A stretch of DNA of 40,179 nucleotides from Zygnema cylindricum (taxonomy: Eukaryota > Streptophyta > Zygnematophyceae > Zygnematales > Zygnemataceae). Position numbers and translations under genes: made by a program. Of this stretch, positions 1 through 10,090 are shown piece by piece. The notes below the pieces were generated by a model. The model did no database searches, was not told the origin of the DNA, and worked only from the letters and a program-made list of their open reading frames with translations. The stretch lies in assembly GCA_037447655.1 (NCBI GenBank), contig JBBHKE010002890.1, positions 1 through 40,179 on the forward strand, read 5' to 3'. Within the stretch, counting starts at the first letter, position 1, and each line of letters opens with the position of its first letter.

Positions 1-118
1 AAAAAAACCCTAAAAAACCCTAAAAAAACCCTAAAAAACCCTAAAAAAACCCTAAAAAACCCTAAAAAACCCTAAAAAGCCCTAAAAAAAACCCTAAAAA
101 ACCCTAAAAAACCCTAAA
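1..118. repeat. telomere-type array, unit CCCTAAAAAA(A)
   Basis: About eleven head-to-tail units of CCCT followed by A runs, mostly six or seven, with one AAAAAG variant and one unit of eight. The opposite strand reads TTTTTTAGGG. The C-rich strand runs inward from the window start, which is the orientation expected at the left end of a chromosome. The usual land-plant unit is TTTAGGG; the ten-base form is the one I know from Cestrum. Irregular unit length and the small number of units leave open an interstitial or degenerate subtelomeric array. Confidence 0.8.
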
Positions 119-123
119 ACGTC

Positions 124-858
124 ATGACTACCATCAGTCCGTCGGTTCCAATGAGGCCTGGGTACCAAGGTGTAGTGCTGGCAGCACACATTGGGAGGCG
201 TGTCATGCAAGACATGCTCGACCGAGCCAAGCGAAGGAGAGTCAGCACGTCAACCGACCAGCTCCTTGACGTGATAAGCGAGTCCCGCTCGAGGGTTCTT
301 GTCAAGGGAGGACCTGCTAGATACGCATTGGAGTCGATGCGCAGTGGTGCAAGGCTCAGAGCCGAGGTGCTCATCACCACTTGCCGTGGTGACTGGTCGT
401 CAATGTTGTCGCCAAGCCAGCCGCTTGCAAGAGTCACTACACTGGTTATCATTGGGTGCAAGAAAGATGGCATCGAGTGTAAGCACGAGCAGGCTATGGA
501 GTTCGCACACATGCTCGTTGCTTCATCCGCTGTGTGCCCAAGGTTTCCCATCTCATCACACAGGCCTGCCTACTTCGTGTCACGTGTGTCATGTGCGAGT
601 CTCATAGCAACAGCCTGCGATGACCTGTTCACGCTTAACATCATTGTGACAGACCCCTCTTGTCCTTCCTTGACTTCAATGTGCACTGTCGCAAGTCCGC
701 AGGTTGCGATCATCACTAACCTGTTGACGCTTAACATCATTGTGACAGACCCCTCCCGTCCTGCCTCGACTTCAATGTGCACTGTCGCAAGTTTGCAGGT
801 TGCGGTCATCACTGGCAACTACTGCAGTCAGGCCAGCAAATCGGCACGCGAGTTTTAA
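124..858 (+). CDS. hypothetical open frame next to telomere-type array
   Basis: An open frame of 244 codons begins six bases after the telomere-type array. I recognise no family. The residues are evenly composed, with an early basic patch (AKRRR) and, near the C-terminus, two copies of a 32-residue repeat, each beginning with LTLNIIVTD or FTLNIIVTD. The local base composition is GC-richer than the DNA from 2280 onward, which lengthens chance frames on both strands, and overlapping minus-strand frames exist. It may be a fragment of a subtelomeric repeat or decayed gene. The start is simply the first ATG; no ribosome, promoter or splice signal was used. A real protein is doubtful. Confidence 0.2.
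   Translation: MTTISPSVPMRPGYQGVVLAAHIGRRVMQDMLDRAKRRRVSTSTDQLLDVISESRSRVLVKGGPARYALESMRSGARLRAEVLITTCRGDWSSMLSPSQPLARVTTLVIIGCKKDGIECKHEQAMEFAHMLVASSAVCPRFPISSHRPAYFVSRVSCASLIATACDDLFTLNIIVTDPSCPSLTSMCTVASPQVAIITNLLTLNIIVTDPSRPASTSMCTVASLQVAVITGNYCSQASKSAREF
625..816. repeat. two tandem 96-bp units
   Basis: Units 625-720 and 721-816 are head to tail with about a dozen differences. Both contain CGCTTAACATCATTGTGACA and TTCAATGTGCACTGTCGCAA. Ninety-six is a multiple of three, so the duplication appears as two 32-residue repeats in the frame above and does not break it. Confidence 0.9.
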
Positions 859-2269
859 CACACAGGCCGACTTTGATGTGCAGAGTAAAACCAAGGCCCT
901 TGGCTTCACGCCTGCAATCTGGCTATTCTGGCACTTGATTCACTGCATGCATGGTGCTGATAAACGACATGGCAGTGTCCTGAGTGCGGAAGAGTGTGTG
1001 AATCATGCGGAGCAGGTCATGAAAGCATGTCTGCAATGCGGACGGCTTGCCGAGGTACTTCACTTGGCCATGTCGGCCAATCCCAATGAAACCGTTGGAC
1101 ACTTCGTGCGAGGATGGATCAACTCCTGCTGCTATGAGTGCCGTCTCAGTGCATGGTTGGATCATGAGGAGGTCAGTGTTGTCAAAGTGAGGTTCATGTG
1201 TGCTTGACAAGCTGCGAGCATGAGCCTCAAGCTTGCTGACGTGAGGTTCAAGAGTACGACCTTTTGCTTGACTTTCAACAACACTACCAGTCGGGTTGAA
1301 GTCATGTGGATGAAACTGTACTCACTTGATGCGACCACGTGTCGTGATTCCTCGTCCGGCCTGGCCAGTACGCAGGCCACTGATGGGCACACTCGACCAA
1401 GGATTCTTGTCCCGTACTCCTCATTCGTGGTGCAACCATGAGTCCCATTGGATGAAGGTGACAAGACATCAATGGGTCGCCTTGCCAATGAGATGTCTGC
1501 TCGTCTCATTCAAGCATACGGCAGTGATGCCGTGCATGTGATAGGAGCGAGCATGAAACATGAGACTCGTGCACTCTTGCTGATTCCCCACGTGCCGAGT
1601 ACATACAGCTAGCGCAAGTGAGGAAGTGGCACAAGCACACGAATCCTGAGTCCGTCAGCCACGCGGAGGTGAAGGTTAAGTTCGTTGGCATTCATCGACT
1701 GCATTGTGCCCCATGACATCACTCTGCACATGATCCACCATCCCATTTGTGACTCAGTGTCATCTGGATTCACACACGAGTACCAGCGTGACCGTGATTC
1801 GCATAGGCGCAGGACGGCAGATGCAGAGCGTGACTCCGCACTGATGGCATTGAGACTCTTGGTTTCATTTCTGCCACGCTGGGCACACGATTCACTCACT
1901 ACTCCGCCCGAGGATTCATTGCCTAACTTGATGTCCAACAGCTTCACATTCCATGATGACGACATGATGACAGTGAAGGCGTAACACATTACGGCTGGAC
2001 TGTTGTTCGATCATTGTACTCATGGAGCAAGTGCGGAGTTGCATTGGGTCGGGCCTCGTGTCACTGTTGGCAATGAACCATGTTGACTGCTTGCATGGCT
2101 GGACAGTGGAGTCAATGTGTGTCAGTTCAATGCTGCAGCCCTCTCTACTCCTGCCACAGTGGAGGGGATCAGATGGTACCATGCCAAGCCGGCAGTGCAG
2201 CACTTCTTGCCTTGCAATGACGTGTCAATCCACCCATCACATGTGGTGCCATCATGATGTGGTGATGGT
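859..2269. other. subtelomeric GC-richer DNA, no identifiable gene
   Basis: Several plus-strand frames of 70-135 codons follow one another in different phases (for example 800-1207 and 1685-1984), matched by minus-strand frames of similar size. A phrase with alternating V and K (SVVKVRF near 1165-1195, EVKVKFV near 1665-1690) occurs twice, hinting at an ancient repeated or coding ancestry. I see no conserved domain, RNA gene or terminal repeat. The composition changes sharply at about 2270, where an AT-rich inverted-repeat element begins. Confidence 0.4.
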
Positions 2270-2511
2270 CATTGGATAATGATCTACGTTACTCTTACAA
2301 ATAACGAGCTAAAAAATGCCATTTGTTTCCAACGTTTATACCTTTAGCTCAAATAGTTTTACCTATGTCTGTTTTTTTAGCGCATTCGGAGCGTGTATTT
2401 AAGCTCCCCGCCATATTGCCACGACGAAATGAAACCGGCTCAATTCGGAATTCGTTGAAAAGTTGTTTTCCTTAAAAGGTTATTGGAAAGTAACGTAGTC
2501 TATTATCAATG
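2270..2511. mobile_element. short MITE-like element with ~23-bp inverted termini
   Basis: The left end (CATTGGATAATGATCTACG, then TTACT) is matched in reverse complement by the right end at 2488-2511 (CATTGATAATAGACTACG, then TTACT), with a few mismatches and a one-base gap. The 242-bp interior is AT-rich with no frame. No clear target-site duplication is visible, so the superfamily is not assigned. It marks the boundary between the GC-richer subtelomeric DNA and the AT-rich interval. Confidence 0.55.
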
Positions 2512-3299
2512 TTATCGATGGAAAAAGGTCGGCGAATTTTTTTGAGAGATTGAGACTTGTAAAGTTTCGAATTTCGGAATTTTCACAATTTGAAATTGGT
2601 GATTTAACGGAATTTAAGATATCGAGAATATAGGAATTGGAATTTGAGAATTCTGAAATTTAATATTTTTGGTGATTGAGATTTCGGAAATTTACCATTT
2701 TGCATATGTTCATGTATGAGTATATATGTTGGTGAATTGAGGCATCGAAAACATTTAGAGTTTTAGGATTTTAGATTTTTTGTCCACCTTAAGAACATTC
2801 GGTGTAACTTCAAAGTCATTAAAAGATATAATGAAGATCAACACATTAAATAAGTTTATAGCCAAAGTTTATGCAACGGGGGAAGGGGTTGGATGGAGAG
2901 CCAGTGAAAGGTGTTGATGCCTCTAACTGAACTACATGTAGGACTAGGAAATATACCTTTAAATAGCGCTAGTCGAATCAATGTATGTGGAAACTGCGAA
3001 CATATCGAATAATCGTCCAAATTTCAACTTACGAGTATGTTTTGCCCGATCTTATTCTCGAATTTTCATAGAATGGATTGATAATGCATTTAAAGGTTAA
3101 AAACTAATATACACAAACTATAGAAGTGATACGAGGGCATAAATAACCTTAAAAAAACGAACAATCAAGAGGACATTTTGGAAGGGTATGGGGGCATAGA
3201 ACCCAAGTAAAACCCAAAAAAAATAACATCAAGCAAATATCGAGATTTCTTTCCAAAATCGAGAAGGGGAGGGGGTCGGCGGCGCGTTCGCGGAAAAAA
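2512..3299. other. AT-rich intergenic DNA
   Basis: No gene is seen. The first 200 bases are loosely repetitive around the words GAATTT and ATTTCGGA (about 2550-2700). At 3255-3300 there is a short GC-rich patch next to the remnant element that follows. Confidence 0.4.
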
Positions 3300-3495
3300 C
3301 CGTATAATTGTACGGCGGGTACAATTACAGCGATAGTTATCGGTATCGGTGTCATCGTGATAAAAAGCCAGTATCATCGATTTTCTATTGTGATAACGCC
3401 GACGTTGATATATCCTGCCAATATATCGATTATCGGTAAGCCAGAAAAATGTATATATCGATTATCATCAAAACCTTGCCGATACACAACACTAG
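3300..3495 (-). mobile_element. remnant of TATCG-rich inverted-repeat element
   Basis: The words TAGTTATCGGTATCGGTGT, CATCGTGATAA and TTGCCGATACA occur in the order and orientation expected for the reverse complement of the left half of the element at 9334-9696. About 100 extra bases of further ATCGATTATC-type sequence lie between them. This supports a dispersed family with at least one degraded and one better-preserved member here. Confidence 0.5.
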
Positions 3496-3711
3496 CATTT
3501 AAAAACATGCCAAATTAGAGTCAATGGCGCTAATCAAATCGTAACTCTGTTGAGGTCAAAAGAATTAGTATTATTAAATTATATTTAAGGCTCAAGTGTA
3601 AAAATTTAGGGTCGCGCATATAATGTTATTAACTTATTAACACTATAAGCGATTCACGGTGTACCGATCTGTAGTATATATATATTTTTTAAAGGAAAAG
3701 GCTACGCTACG

Positions 3712-4267
3712 CCGCCAATCATTATTAGCGTATAAGTTTCTTTAGCGTACATGAAAAATTACCGTGGTTTACGTTAATTAAGAATTTGAAAATTTTGAAA
3801 AAAAACATACATTCTAATTGTTTAATAATTATAATTTGGGTCTTTGAAAAAAAAAATGTCGGTCGCAAACATGCTTACACTAATATAGGTATTCGTACAA
3901 AATCTGACAAATCGTACACAAACCGTACGTTCACACAATCGAAATGTGGTTACTGGACGAATATGTGCGAACGTTATATTTGACAACCCGATTAGACCCC
4001 CTTTTTAGAGCGCACATTCTCATGTGTCCGCGGCTACTAAAACTCATTAATTATACTTTTTTCACTTAAAAAGGTACAATTATGTACGGTATGACTGTCC
4101 GTACACCACACTAATTGACTGATGGCGTACTTCCATTTTGTACGGTACTAAAAAGTTAACCCTAAATAGAGTAAAGAAAAAAATAGAATGAACTACGCTA
4201 ATGGAGAATAAAAATAAAAAAAAAGCGGGACGGAATTAGCGTACACAACGCTAATAACGATTGGCGG
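3712..4267. mobile_element. 556-bp non-coding element with inverted termini
   Basis: The ends are inverted copies of CCGCCAATC(A/G)TTATTAGCGT: left 3712-3731, right 4248-4267. The interior is AT-rich with no plausible protein. The left 200 bp recur with about 90 percent identity at 39986-40179, which runs off the window, so this is a repeat family. A second short motif, TTAGCGTA(C), sits inside both ends. The termini resemble a MITE; no target-site duplication was identified and the superfamily is unknown. Confidence 0.6.
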
Positions 4268-4617
4268 TGTACAGTACATCGTTTTAAAACACGCATGCAC
4301 ATATCAATTCCCAAATAAAATTGGTCCTCGCAGTCAAAAAATTATTCCTCGCCGTTACTTTTTTTGAAACGAATCTACTGAAACCATAATTCCTCGAATC
4401 CATTTAATCAACTTCGCATAGGAAGTGTACGTATTGAATGTTAATCGTTGAGGTAAGGCACATAAATGCTATTCGTTTTTTACGACCGTATTTTAGAACT
4501 TAGATCCAAACCTGGCGGATTTTACGGTTCGCAGCTCCTGTGCAGTGTGTACCGTACACGGGCAGTTATGCAGCTTGATTTGGAATATGCAGGACAAAGT
4601 TTTGCCCCAGCGTTAAG

Positions 4618-4625
4618 TGACGTCA
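4618..4625. promoter_or_regulatory. palindromic TGACGTCA bZIP site
   Basis: A perfect eight-base TGACGTCA palindrome about 1.16 kb upstream of the SAP start codon. In plants this class binds TGA and related bZIP factors. Function at this distance is inference. Confidence 0.35.
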
Positions 4626-5005
4626 CCTACACAGTCTTGCTTGGTTGCCCGATTGAGAGGTTGCAGCGTGCGGCGGTGCGACGTGCGACGGTACATGAGC
4701 GTCCACCGACTGGTCGCCGCCGGACTGGCCGTGAGTGACGTGGACAGAGACAGACTGGCTGTTCGCAGCATTTAATGCGCAATACGCGTGGGAGTGCTGG
4801 ATGACATTCTGGGTAGAGCGCGGAATTGTCGGACGCCATTGTAAACGTTTGGTGAAATCCGATGAGTTTTTCTTATTTTAGGCGTTTAGGCCGTTAGGTT
4901 TCCGTCAACACGTAGATATTATTTGAGAATATCGAAGAATTTTGAAGTTATCTCGTCAAAGCGCGCCAGGTGCCATGTGCGCTGCATCAGAGGGACTGCC
5001 ACGTT

Positions 5006-5011
5006 CACGTG
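5006..5011. promoter_or_regulatory. G-box CACGTG (ABRE core)
   Basis: CACGTG inside ACGTTCACGTGC, about 770 bases before the SAP ATG. It contains the ACGTG core of abscisic-acid response elements, in keeping with the stress-responsive expression typical of this family, but one six-base site is weak evidence. Confidence 0.35.
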
Positions 5012-5780
5012 CAGTCGACAAGTACCCCTCCTGTACGGAATGACAAAACATTTGTGGTTAGGAAGTTTGCTTAAGTTTCCTTTCGATTGACAAACCTGCA
5101 ATGTTGCGTCCCACCTTTTCCTGTCCATTTCCTACCGGTTTGTGAACAGTTAAATGCCGAAACGAGAAACAATTGATGCACCATATCCACTGGGTTCGCA
5201 ACAAATCGGTAGAGAACTCACTACGGTCTGCGTTGACGCGACGTGACGCCTCTGGCCGTGTTCACACCTGCAGCGAAATTGCACCGTCTCTCGAAGATTC
5301 GCGATCCATAGCCGAATCCGACGGCGGCCCGAACCGGTACGTCTCGACCAGTCGTTCAAATTCATCGCATCCAGTGCTTTTTCTCATTCTCTGTCGTTAG
5401 TCGTCGTTCAGGGTCGTTTGAGGCCGTCAGCAAATTGCGCGCATCGTTGGTTCGTGCGGTAGAGACCTTTCTCAACTACTCCTTGCAAGCCTCGTCTGCA
5501 GGGAATTCCCTAAAGGCCACGGTGAGCCAAAGGCAGCAGGGATAGTCGGCGAAACGAAGAAGCCAGCGGCCATATTCCGTGAAAGGAAAGGCTGCTCCGG
5601 GGGGCTCTTCCCCCTTGGAAGGCCGTGAGGATACTATCTGTGAAGTTGAGCAGCCGTTTTACGCTTGCGGGATTTAATTAGACGTAAGGCTTGTTTTGTC
5701 TTGGAGGAATTTGTATAGATTCTTAACGCCAGCGGATTCTGACGTCGACATTTAATCTGTTTTAAGAGAAGAAAGCGACC

Positions 5781-6335
5781 ATGGCGCAAGAGAGCTGGAA
5801 GCGTGAGCAAGAGGAGACAGCTTGCCAGGCTCCGGAAGGGCCGACTCTGTGTGCCAACAATTGTGGTTTCTTTGGCAGTTCTGCAACTATGAACATGTGC
5901 TCGAAGTGTTACAGGGATACAGTATTGAAGCAGGCGAAGGCTCCAGTAAAGATGGGAGAGAAAAGCGCCGTTGGATCTCATATGACTGTTGGTGATATGG
6001 TGAAGGTTGGGGAATCTGGAGCTGGTGATCTTGCTGGAGTGATGAAGGCTGTAGTCGAGGCCCAAGAATTGCCATCTTCAACCTCACCGTCTGTATTTCC
6101 TCCCTCTCAAACTATTCCTCAGCCCGATCTTCGTCCTGCCCAACCCAATCGTTGTTTTTCCTGCAAGAAGCGAGTCGGCCTCACTGGTTTCAAATGCCGC
6201 TGTGAAAATGTTTTCTGCTCTCTTCATCGGCACTCAGATAAGCATGTATGCTCGTATGATTACAAGACGGCTGGGCGGGATGCTATAGCGAAGGCCAATC
6301 CTATTGTGAAGGCTGAAAAGATCGACAAGATTTGA
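5781..6335 (+). CDS. A20/AN1 zinc-finger stress-associated protein (SAP)
   Basis: A 184-residue protein with the two zinc fingers of plant SAPs. The N-terminal A20 finger uses C24, C28, C40 and C43 (C-x3-C-x11-C-x2-C) around CGFFGSSATMNMCSKC. The C-terminal AN1 finger uses C125, C128, C139, C141, C146, H149, H155 and C157 around KKRVGLTGFKCRC. The tail (DAIAKANPIVKAEKIDKI) is the family's usual ending. The 80-residue linker is low in order and proline-rich near residues 96-120. Length matches the family (about 150-190). The start has a good plant context (GCGACCATGG). A20 domains bind ubiquitin and act in ubiquitin ligation; in plants, SAPs modulate abiotic-stress and hormone responses in cytosol or nucleus. 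The coding part has no intron, as usual. All eight AN1 and four A20 ligands are present, so it looks functional. It is the only intact host gene seen here. Confidence 0.95.
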   Translation: MAQESWKREQEETACQAPEGPTLCANNCGFFGSSATMNMCSKCYRDTVLKQAKAPVKMGEKSAVGSHMTVGDMVKVGESGAGDLAGVMKAVVEAQELPSSTSPSVFPPSQTIPQPDLRPAQPNRCFSCKKRVGLTGFKCRCENVFCSLHRHSDKHVCSYDYKTAGRDAIAKANPIVKAEKIDKI

Positions 6336-9333
6336 TTGCAGCAAGTCGCTTGTGCTCAAAGTAGGGCTAGAATTGTAGACCAATTAGTTGTTCCCAAGTT
6401 TCTTTGTACAGTCAATTCTTCTATTTCTTTGCAGGCAGTTAACAGCTCAGTTTTTTCTGTGTTCATTTGCTTGAAATATTCAATTACACATCGATAATCC
6501 CCTAAGTTTCCTCGTTGACCTTTTCTGCCTAATTTCTGGCATGCATAGATCAGAGTGAGATGAATTTGTGCAATGAACATCCAGAGAGGTGGCGTTTGCT
6601 TCAGTGCAGCTGCATAATCGGTGGTTATGTATAGACTGGCTGCTGGTCTTGCCCATGTTTCGGTCGGAGCCGGGCATTATGAGGGCTAGATCATTTCATG
6701 GTTAACTCTTCTGTTGACGATAAAATTTAATGACAACTCTGAGGTGGTGGAGATGCTAACTCTGAGGTGTTTGGCTTATTCTGAGTGAACTTTGTTTGTT
6801 ACTGTCGTCATTCATAAACGGTTTGCTCCGCTGTCTTGTGTTAGTCAATATGGCCTTTGAGAATTAACTGTCTTGTGGAAAAGTATCTGAATGCCGAACA
6901 AGCTGTTTGGCTGAGGTTGATAGCGAGGGTTGCTGATAATTGACCAGTCTTTGTTTAGTTGGGTCACTGGACTGGATGATTGGTGTGGTTAAGAGTAGTT
7001 ATCATCTGATGTGCAATATAAGAGGACTATTGCTACCATGCTTCCAATACTGAAAAACCCTTCTAGCTTATTTCTCGCTGATATTTTGTCCAGTTCCCCA
7101 GATGCCTGGAAGTTGAGTGGTACCAACCTATTTATTGGTGACAGCTTATTTTTGGATAATATTTTTTTCATGGAGAACACAGGTTATCATAATTAGCTGT
7201 GATGAGACATCTTTATCGTATACGTTTGAGGTGTTAGTTTTTGAAGAGCTTCTGTGAAACTTACAGTAAGATAAATTCTGAAGCCGCAGATTTCAGCCTG
7301 TGTAGCTGTCGTGTCAGATGTTGCATGATGTTTAGCTGTTGCACAATCTTGGTGTGTGTAGTTGTATTGTTTATTTGAGATTTCGAAATGCTTATGAAAC
7401 CTAGGGTTAATTGTCAGAATGTTTTTCAAAACTGTTGAATCTAGCAACACTGGTTTGTTTTACAAATTTGTTGTATATCAATGGCTGAACAGGATTGATG
7501 TTGGTAACCTGTATGACAGTCAAGAGATAGGTTTAGGTTTTTCATGTCAATGTCACCTGTCGTGTGTATCACTGTCAGGTTGCTCTATATGTTATGTTTT
7601 TGATTTATTTGCCAAACATCTTGTTAGGGTTGTATGAAATGTTTTTTGTGAAAATCAGTGTGGTTAAACCTTTTGAGCAGATGGAAACAAACTAAAGGAA
7701 AATCTGAAACGAAGTTGAACAACCTTGCACGATAGCAGAAAAGACTGATTTAATCTTGTGATGACAAATGAACAAAGTCAAATCAGCAATGTGAAGCACT
7801 AGCAAACGTCACTTTTCCCAACCGTTGACAGACTCGTGGCTAGTAAATTTCTGCTGACTCTCTTACACCTATATCTGAAGAGGACCATCCGAGTTGTGTT
7901 TTGGTGTGTGAGAAGCTTCCAAATGAATGTTTTCTGCTTTGCTTTACTAACTGCAACATTTATCTGTTGTAACTCTCCCAAAGTTCAGCCGTGTCACATA
8001 TATTGCCTACTTGTCAGATATCTACACCAACACCGCTGCAAGGCATTGTCTATAGACAGCTAAAAATCTCACATCAACAGATGGTTTACCATCGTGCTTT
8101 TTAATTTATCTTGCCCCTATACATGTTTAATGGACCGATATCATGTACAGGATGAGTACTGTATTGCTGTTGGTGATAATGTTTTTTCCGCTGCATACAA
8201 CACATATTTAATCTGGTGTTTGCCAGTGAAAGGCACCATGCTCGCTTTCTAATTGGCACTCCAGTAGAAATATGGACGTGTGTTCAAAGAAAAGATGTCT
8301 TTAGTGGCGAAAAAAAATATTGACACTTACAGCGATACACTGCTGTGTAGGGAAGATAGCCCCATGTTTGACCAGAATGTTAGTTATCATTAGATTGCAA
8401 AATTTTGAAAGTGAAAGGCATAGAGTCTGCAATTTACATCACTACCTGAAAGCTTGTTGGAAATACTTTAAAACTTTATGAAGAGGGTATATCAGGGGGG
8501 CTGAGCCTATTTGACTCTGTGGCAATGACAAACTTCGTATAGAAGGCACAATGGAACAACAGTTGGTTATTCGTTTATGGTATGAATGATGACTTACATC
8601 TTACTGGTTGAGTTGTAGAAAACCCATGATGTTTGAGAATAATGGCGACCATGATCTTTGAGAATAACAAGGACGATGGTTTCATGCACATAATTTGTGT
8701 ACTATCACAATGATGCGCAAAGATCATTATTCAATGTGGCTATTGTATAAGTAATACAGCTGTTTTAACATGAATGATCTTTCTTTATCTTATATTTTTT
8801 AATGACAATTCAAAGAGCGTCCTGTTGATATATTTGTTGGTTGTTAGATTCATTGTTCCTTCGTGACGGATTGTTATTGTTTCCATGATGGTGCACGTCG
8901 TATTTTTCAAGACATTTTGTTGTAAGCCCTGTCCATGTAGGAGTTGTGGACCACGCGGCGCCGCGAGGGAGGAGCGGAAGAGATAATTGGCTGCGTTGGA
9001 GTTCTTTGGATGAGTTCCTCTTACTTGTGTTCTGTGTTCTTTCGAAAGGATGGTCCTTGGGAGCCCTCCCTTTTTATCCTCACATACTTTTACTGTGTTT
9101 TTTATCGTCAACTTTTACGTGTGGCTTTCTAAAAAGGATAGTCGGCGTGTTTTTTATCTCCCTCAGCGTGCTCCCCCAGATTTGGGAGATTCGCAGGGCT
9201 CATCTTAGTGGTTCTTTTGATATGCTTGGATTAGCTCGGTAGTTTTGTTAGGGTGCGCTGTTTTGTTGGTTTTGTCCTTGTTGTTCCTTTCCCGTCTTTT
9301 TTGAATTTTGCCCTTTTTCGTGTGTGAATTCTA
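6336..9333 (+). other. 3' UTR and AT-rich downstream DNA, no second gene
   Basis: T-rich, unique-looking sequence. The SAP 3' UTR lies at its start, but I could not fix a cleavage site. Frames in this stretch are short (under 110 codons), fall on both strands and show no conserved motif. A GC patch at 8944-9000 (GGCGCCGCGAGG) and a T-rich block to 9320 precede the next mobile element. No tRNA, rRNA or LTR signature was seen. Confidence 0.4.
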
Positions 9334-9696
9334 GTGGTGTATCGGCAAAAAAATTATCACGATAACACCGATACCGATAGTTATCGGTTATCGAAAGGTC
9401 AGGGTTTCTGATATATCGCTCCGAGACCAACAAATTCCTTATCAGCGATAAGTGGAAAATATATAGTTCGCTATATAATAGTACTTCATAATATACTGTA
9501 TTATATTTTTCACTGTATATAGCGTGGTATGTCACGTGTAACAACCTGTTCAGTACGCTGTGTAACGGGATAACGGCGATTCATTCCGACTGAGTAAACC
9601 GTACAGCTGTACGGTAAAAAATGTACAATTATCGGTACCGGTGTTATCGCGATAGAAAACCGATATTATCGGTTATTAATCGGCGATAGCACCAGT
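9334..9696. mobile_element. TATCG-rich palindromic MITE-like element
   Basis: The left half reads GTGGTGTATCGGC, then ATCACGATAACACCGATACC. The right half returns it in reverse complement (GGTACCGGTGTTATCGCGAT, then CGGCGATAGCACCAG). The arms are imperfect but continue for about 70 bases each around an AT-rich centre containing ATATATCG and TATATAGCG. There is no coding capacity. A rearranged inverted copy lies at 3300-3495. RNA from it could fold into a long hairpin. Confidence 0.6.
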
Positions 9697-9735
9697 TTCG
9701 ATATATCGTACCAATATCGTACCTTTGGAAAACTT

Positions 9736-10076
9736 TGTGGAAATTTTGACGAATCTTGGTCTTGAGCGATTAAAACCAAATTGGAGCATTGGCATTTTGG
9801 CATTGAAATCTCTTACAAACTAAGTAGTGTTTTAGTAGTTAAGAGATAAAATTATTAAGAGTGGAGAGTATTGGAAAACAATTTAAAATGAAGGGTTGAG
9901 CTACGAGGGCAAGAGACCAAGCTAATGTTATGTGGACCGAAGCATCTTCTAATTTAAAGTTTATCCTTATGTGAGTGATTTCCAATGTGGATGTGTATTT
10001 TTCCAATGTGTGGAATGTGTGGTTGAAAATTGGTTGTAGTAATGGGATTTTCAGAGAGGTAGGAGATCCTATTACA
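9736..10076 (+). repeat. gypsy 5' LTR
   Basis: Starts TGTGGAAATTTTGACG, ends CCTATTACA. Its partner is at 35190-36544. The 11 bases CCTTTGGAAAA occur just upstream of both LTR copies; upstream of a 3' LTR this would be polypurine tract, so its presence here is odd and may mean that the 5' copy derives from a 3' end. Confidence 0.8.
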
Positions 10077-10078
10077 TA

Positions 10079-10090
10079 TGGTATCAAAGC
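10079..10090 (+). other. gypsy primer-binding site, initiator tRNA-Met type
   Basis: TGGTATCAAAGC, two bases after the LTR end. It differs from the classical plant initiator-Met PBS TGGTATCAGAGC at one base. This is ordinary 3'-end priming, unlike the copia elements nested inside. Confidence 0.8.

Larger units (their letters stand above)
4284..5780 (+). promoter_or_regulatory. upstream region and 5' UTR of SAP gene
   Basis: This 1.5-kb stretch is GC-richer than its left flank and free of the repeat families seen elsewhere. It contains two bZIP-type sites annotated separately. Purine-rich leader sequence directly precedes the ATG. Plant genes of this family often have an intron in the 5' UTR; CGGTGAGCC at about 5524 and ACGTAAGGC at about 5684 are possible donors, with acceptors before 5781, but the sequence alone does not settle it. 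A short frame at 4466-4738 has no recognisable content and is not called. Confidence 0.4.

Noticed and set aside
1-118. Stating that the window begins at a real chromosome end
   Set aside because: Orientation fits, but the array is short, irregular and cut by the window start.
4466-4738. 90-codon plus-strand frame upstream of the SAP gene
   Set aside because: No conserved motif, overlapped by a minus-strand frame of similar size, and lies in the probable promoter.
8946-9242. 98-codon hydrophobic frame on the plus strand
   Set aside because: T-rich DNA gives leucine- and phenylalanine-rich chance frames; no motif or context supports a gene.
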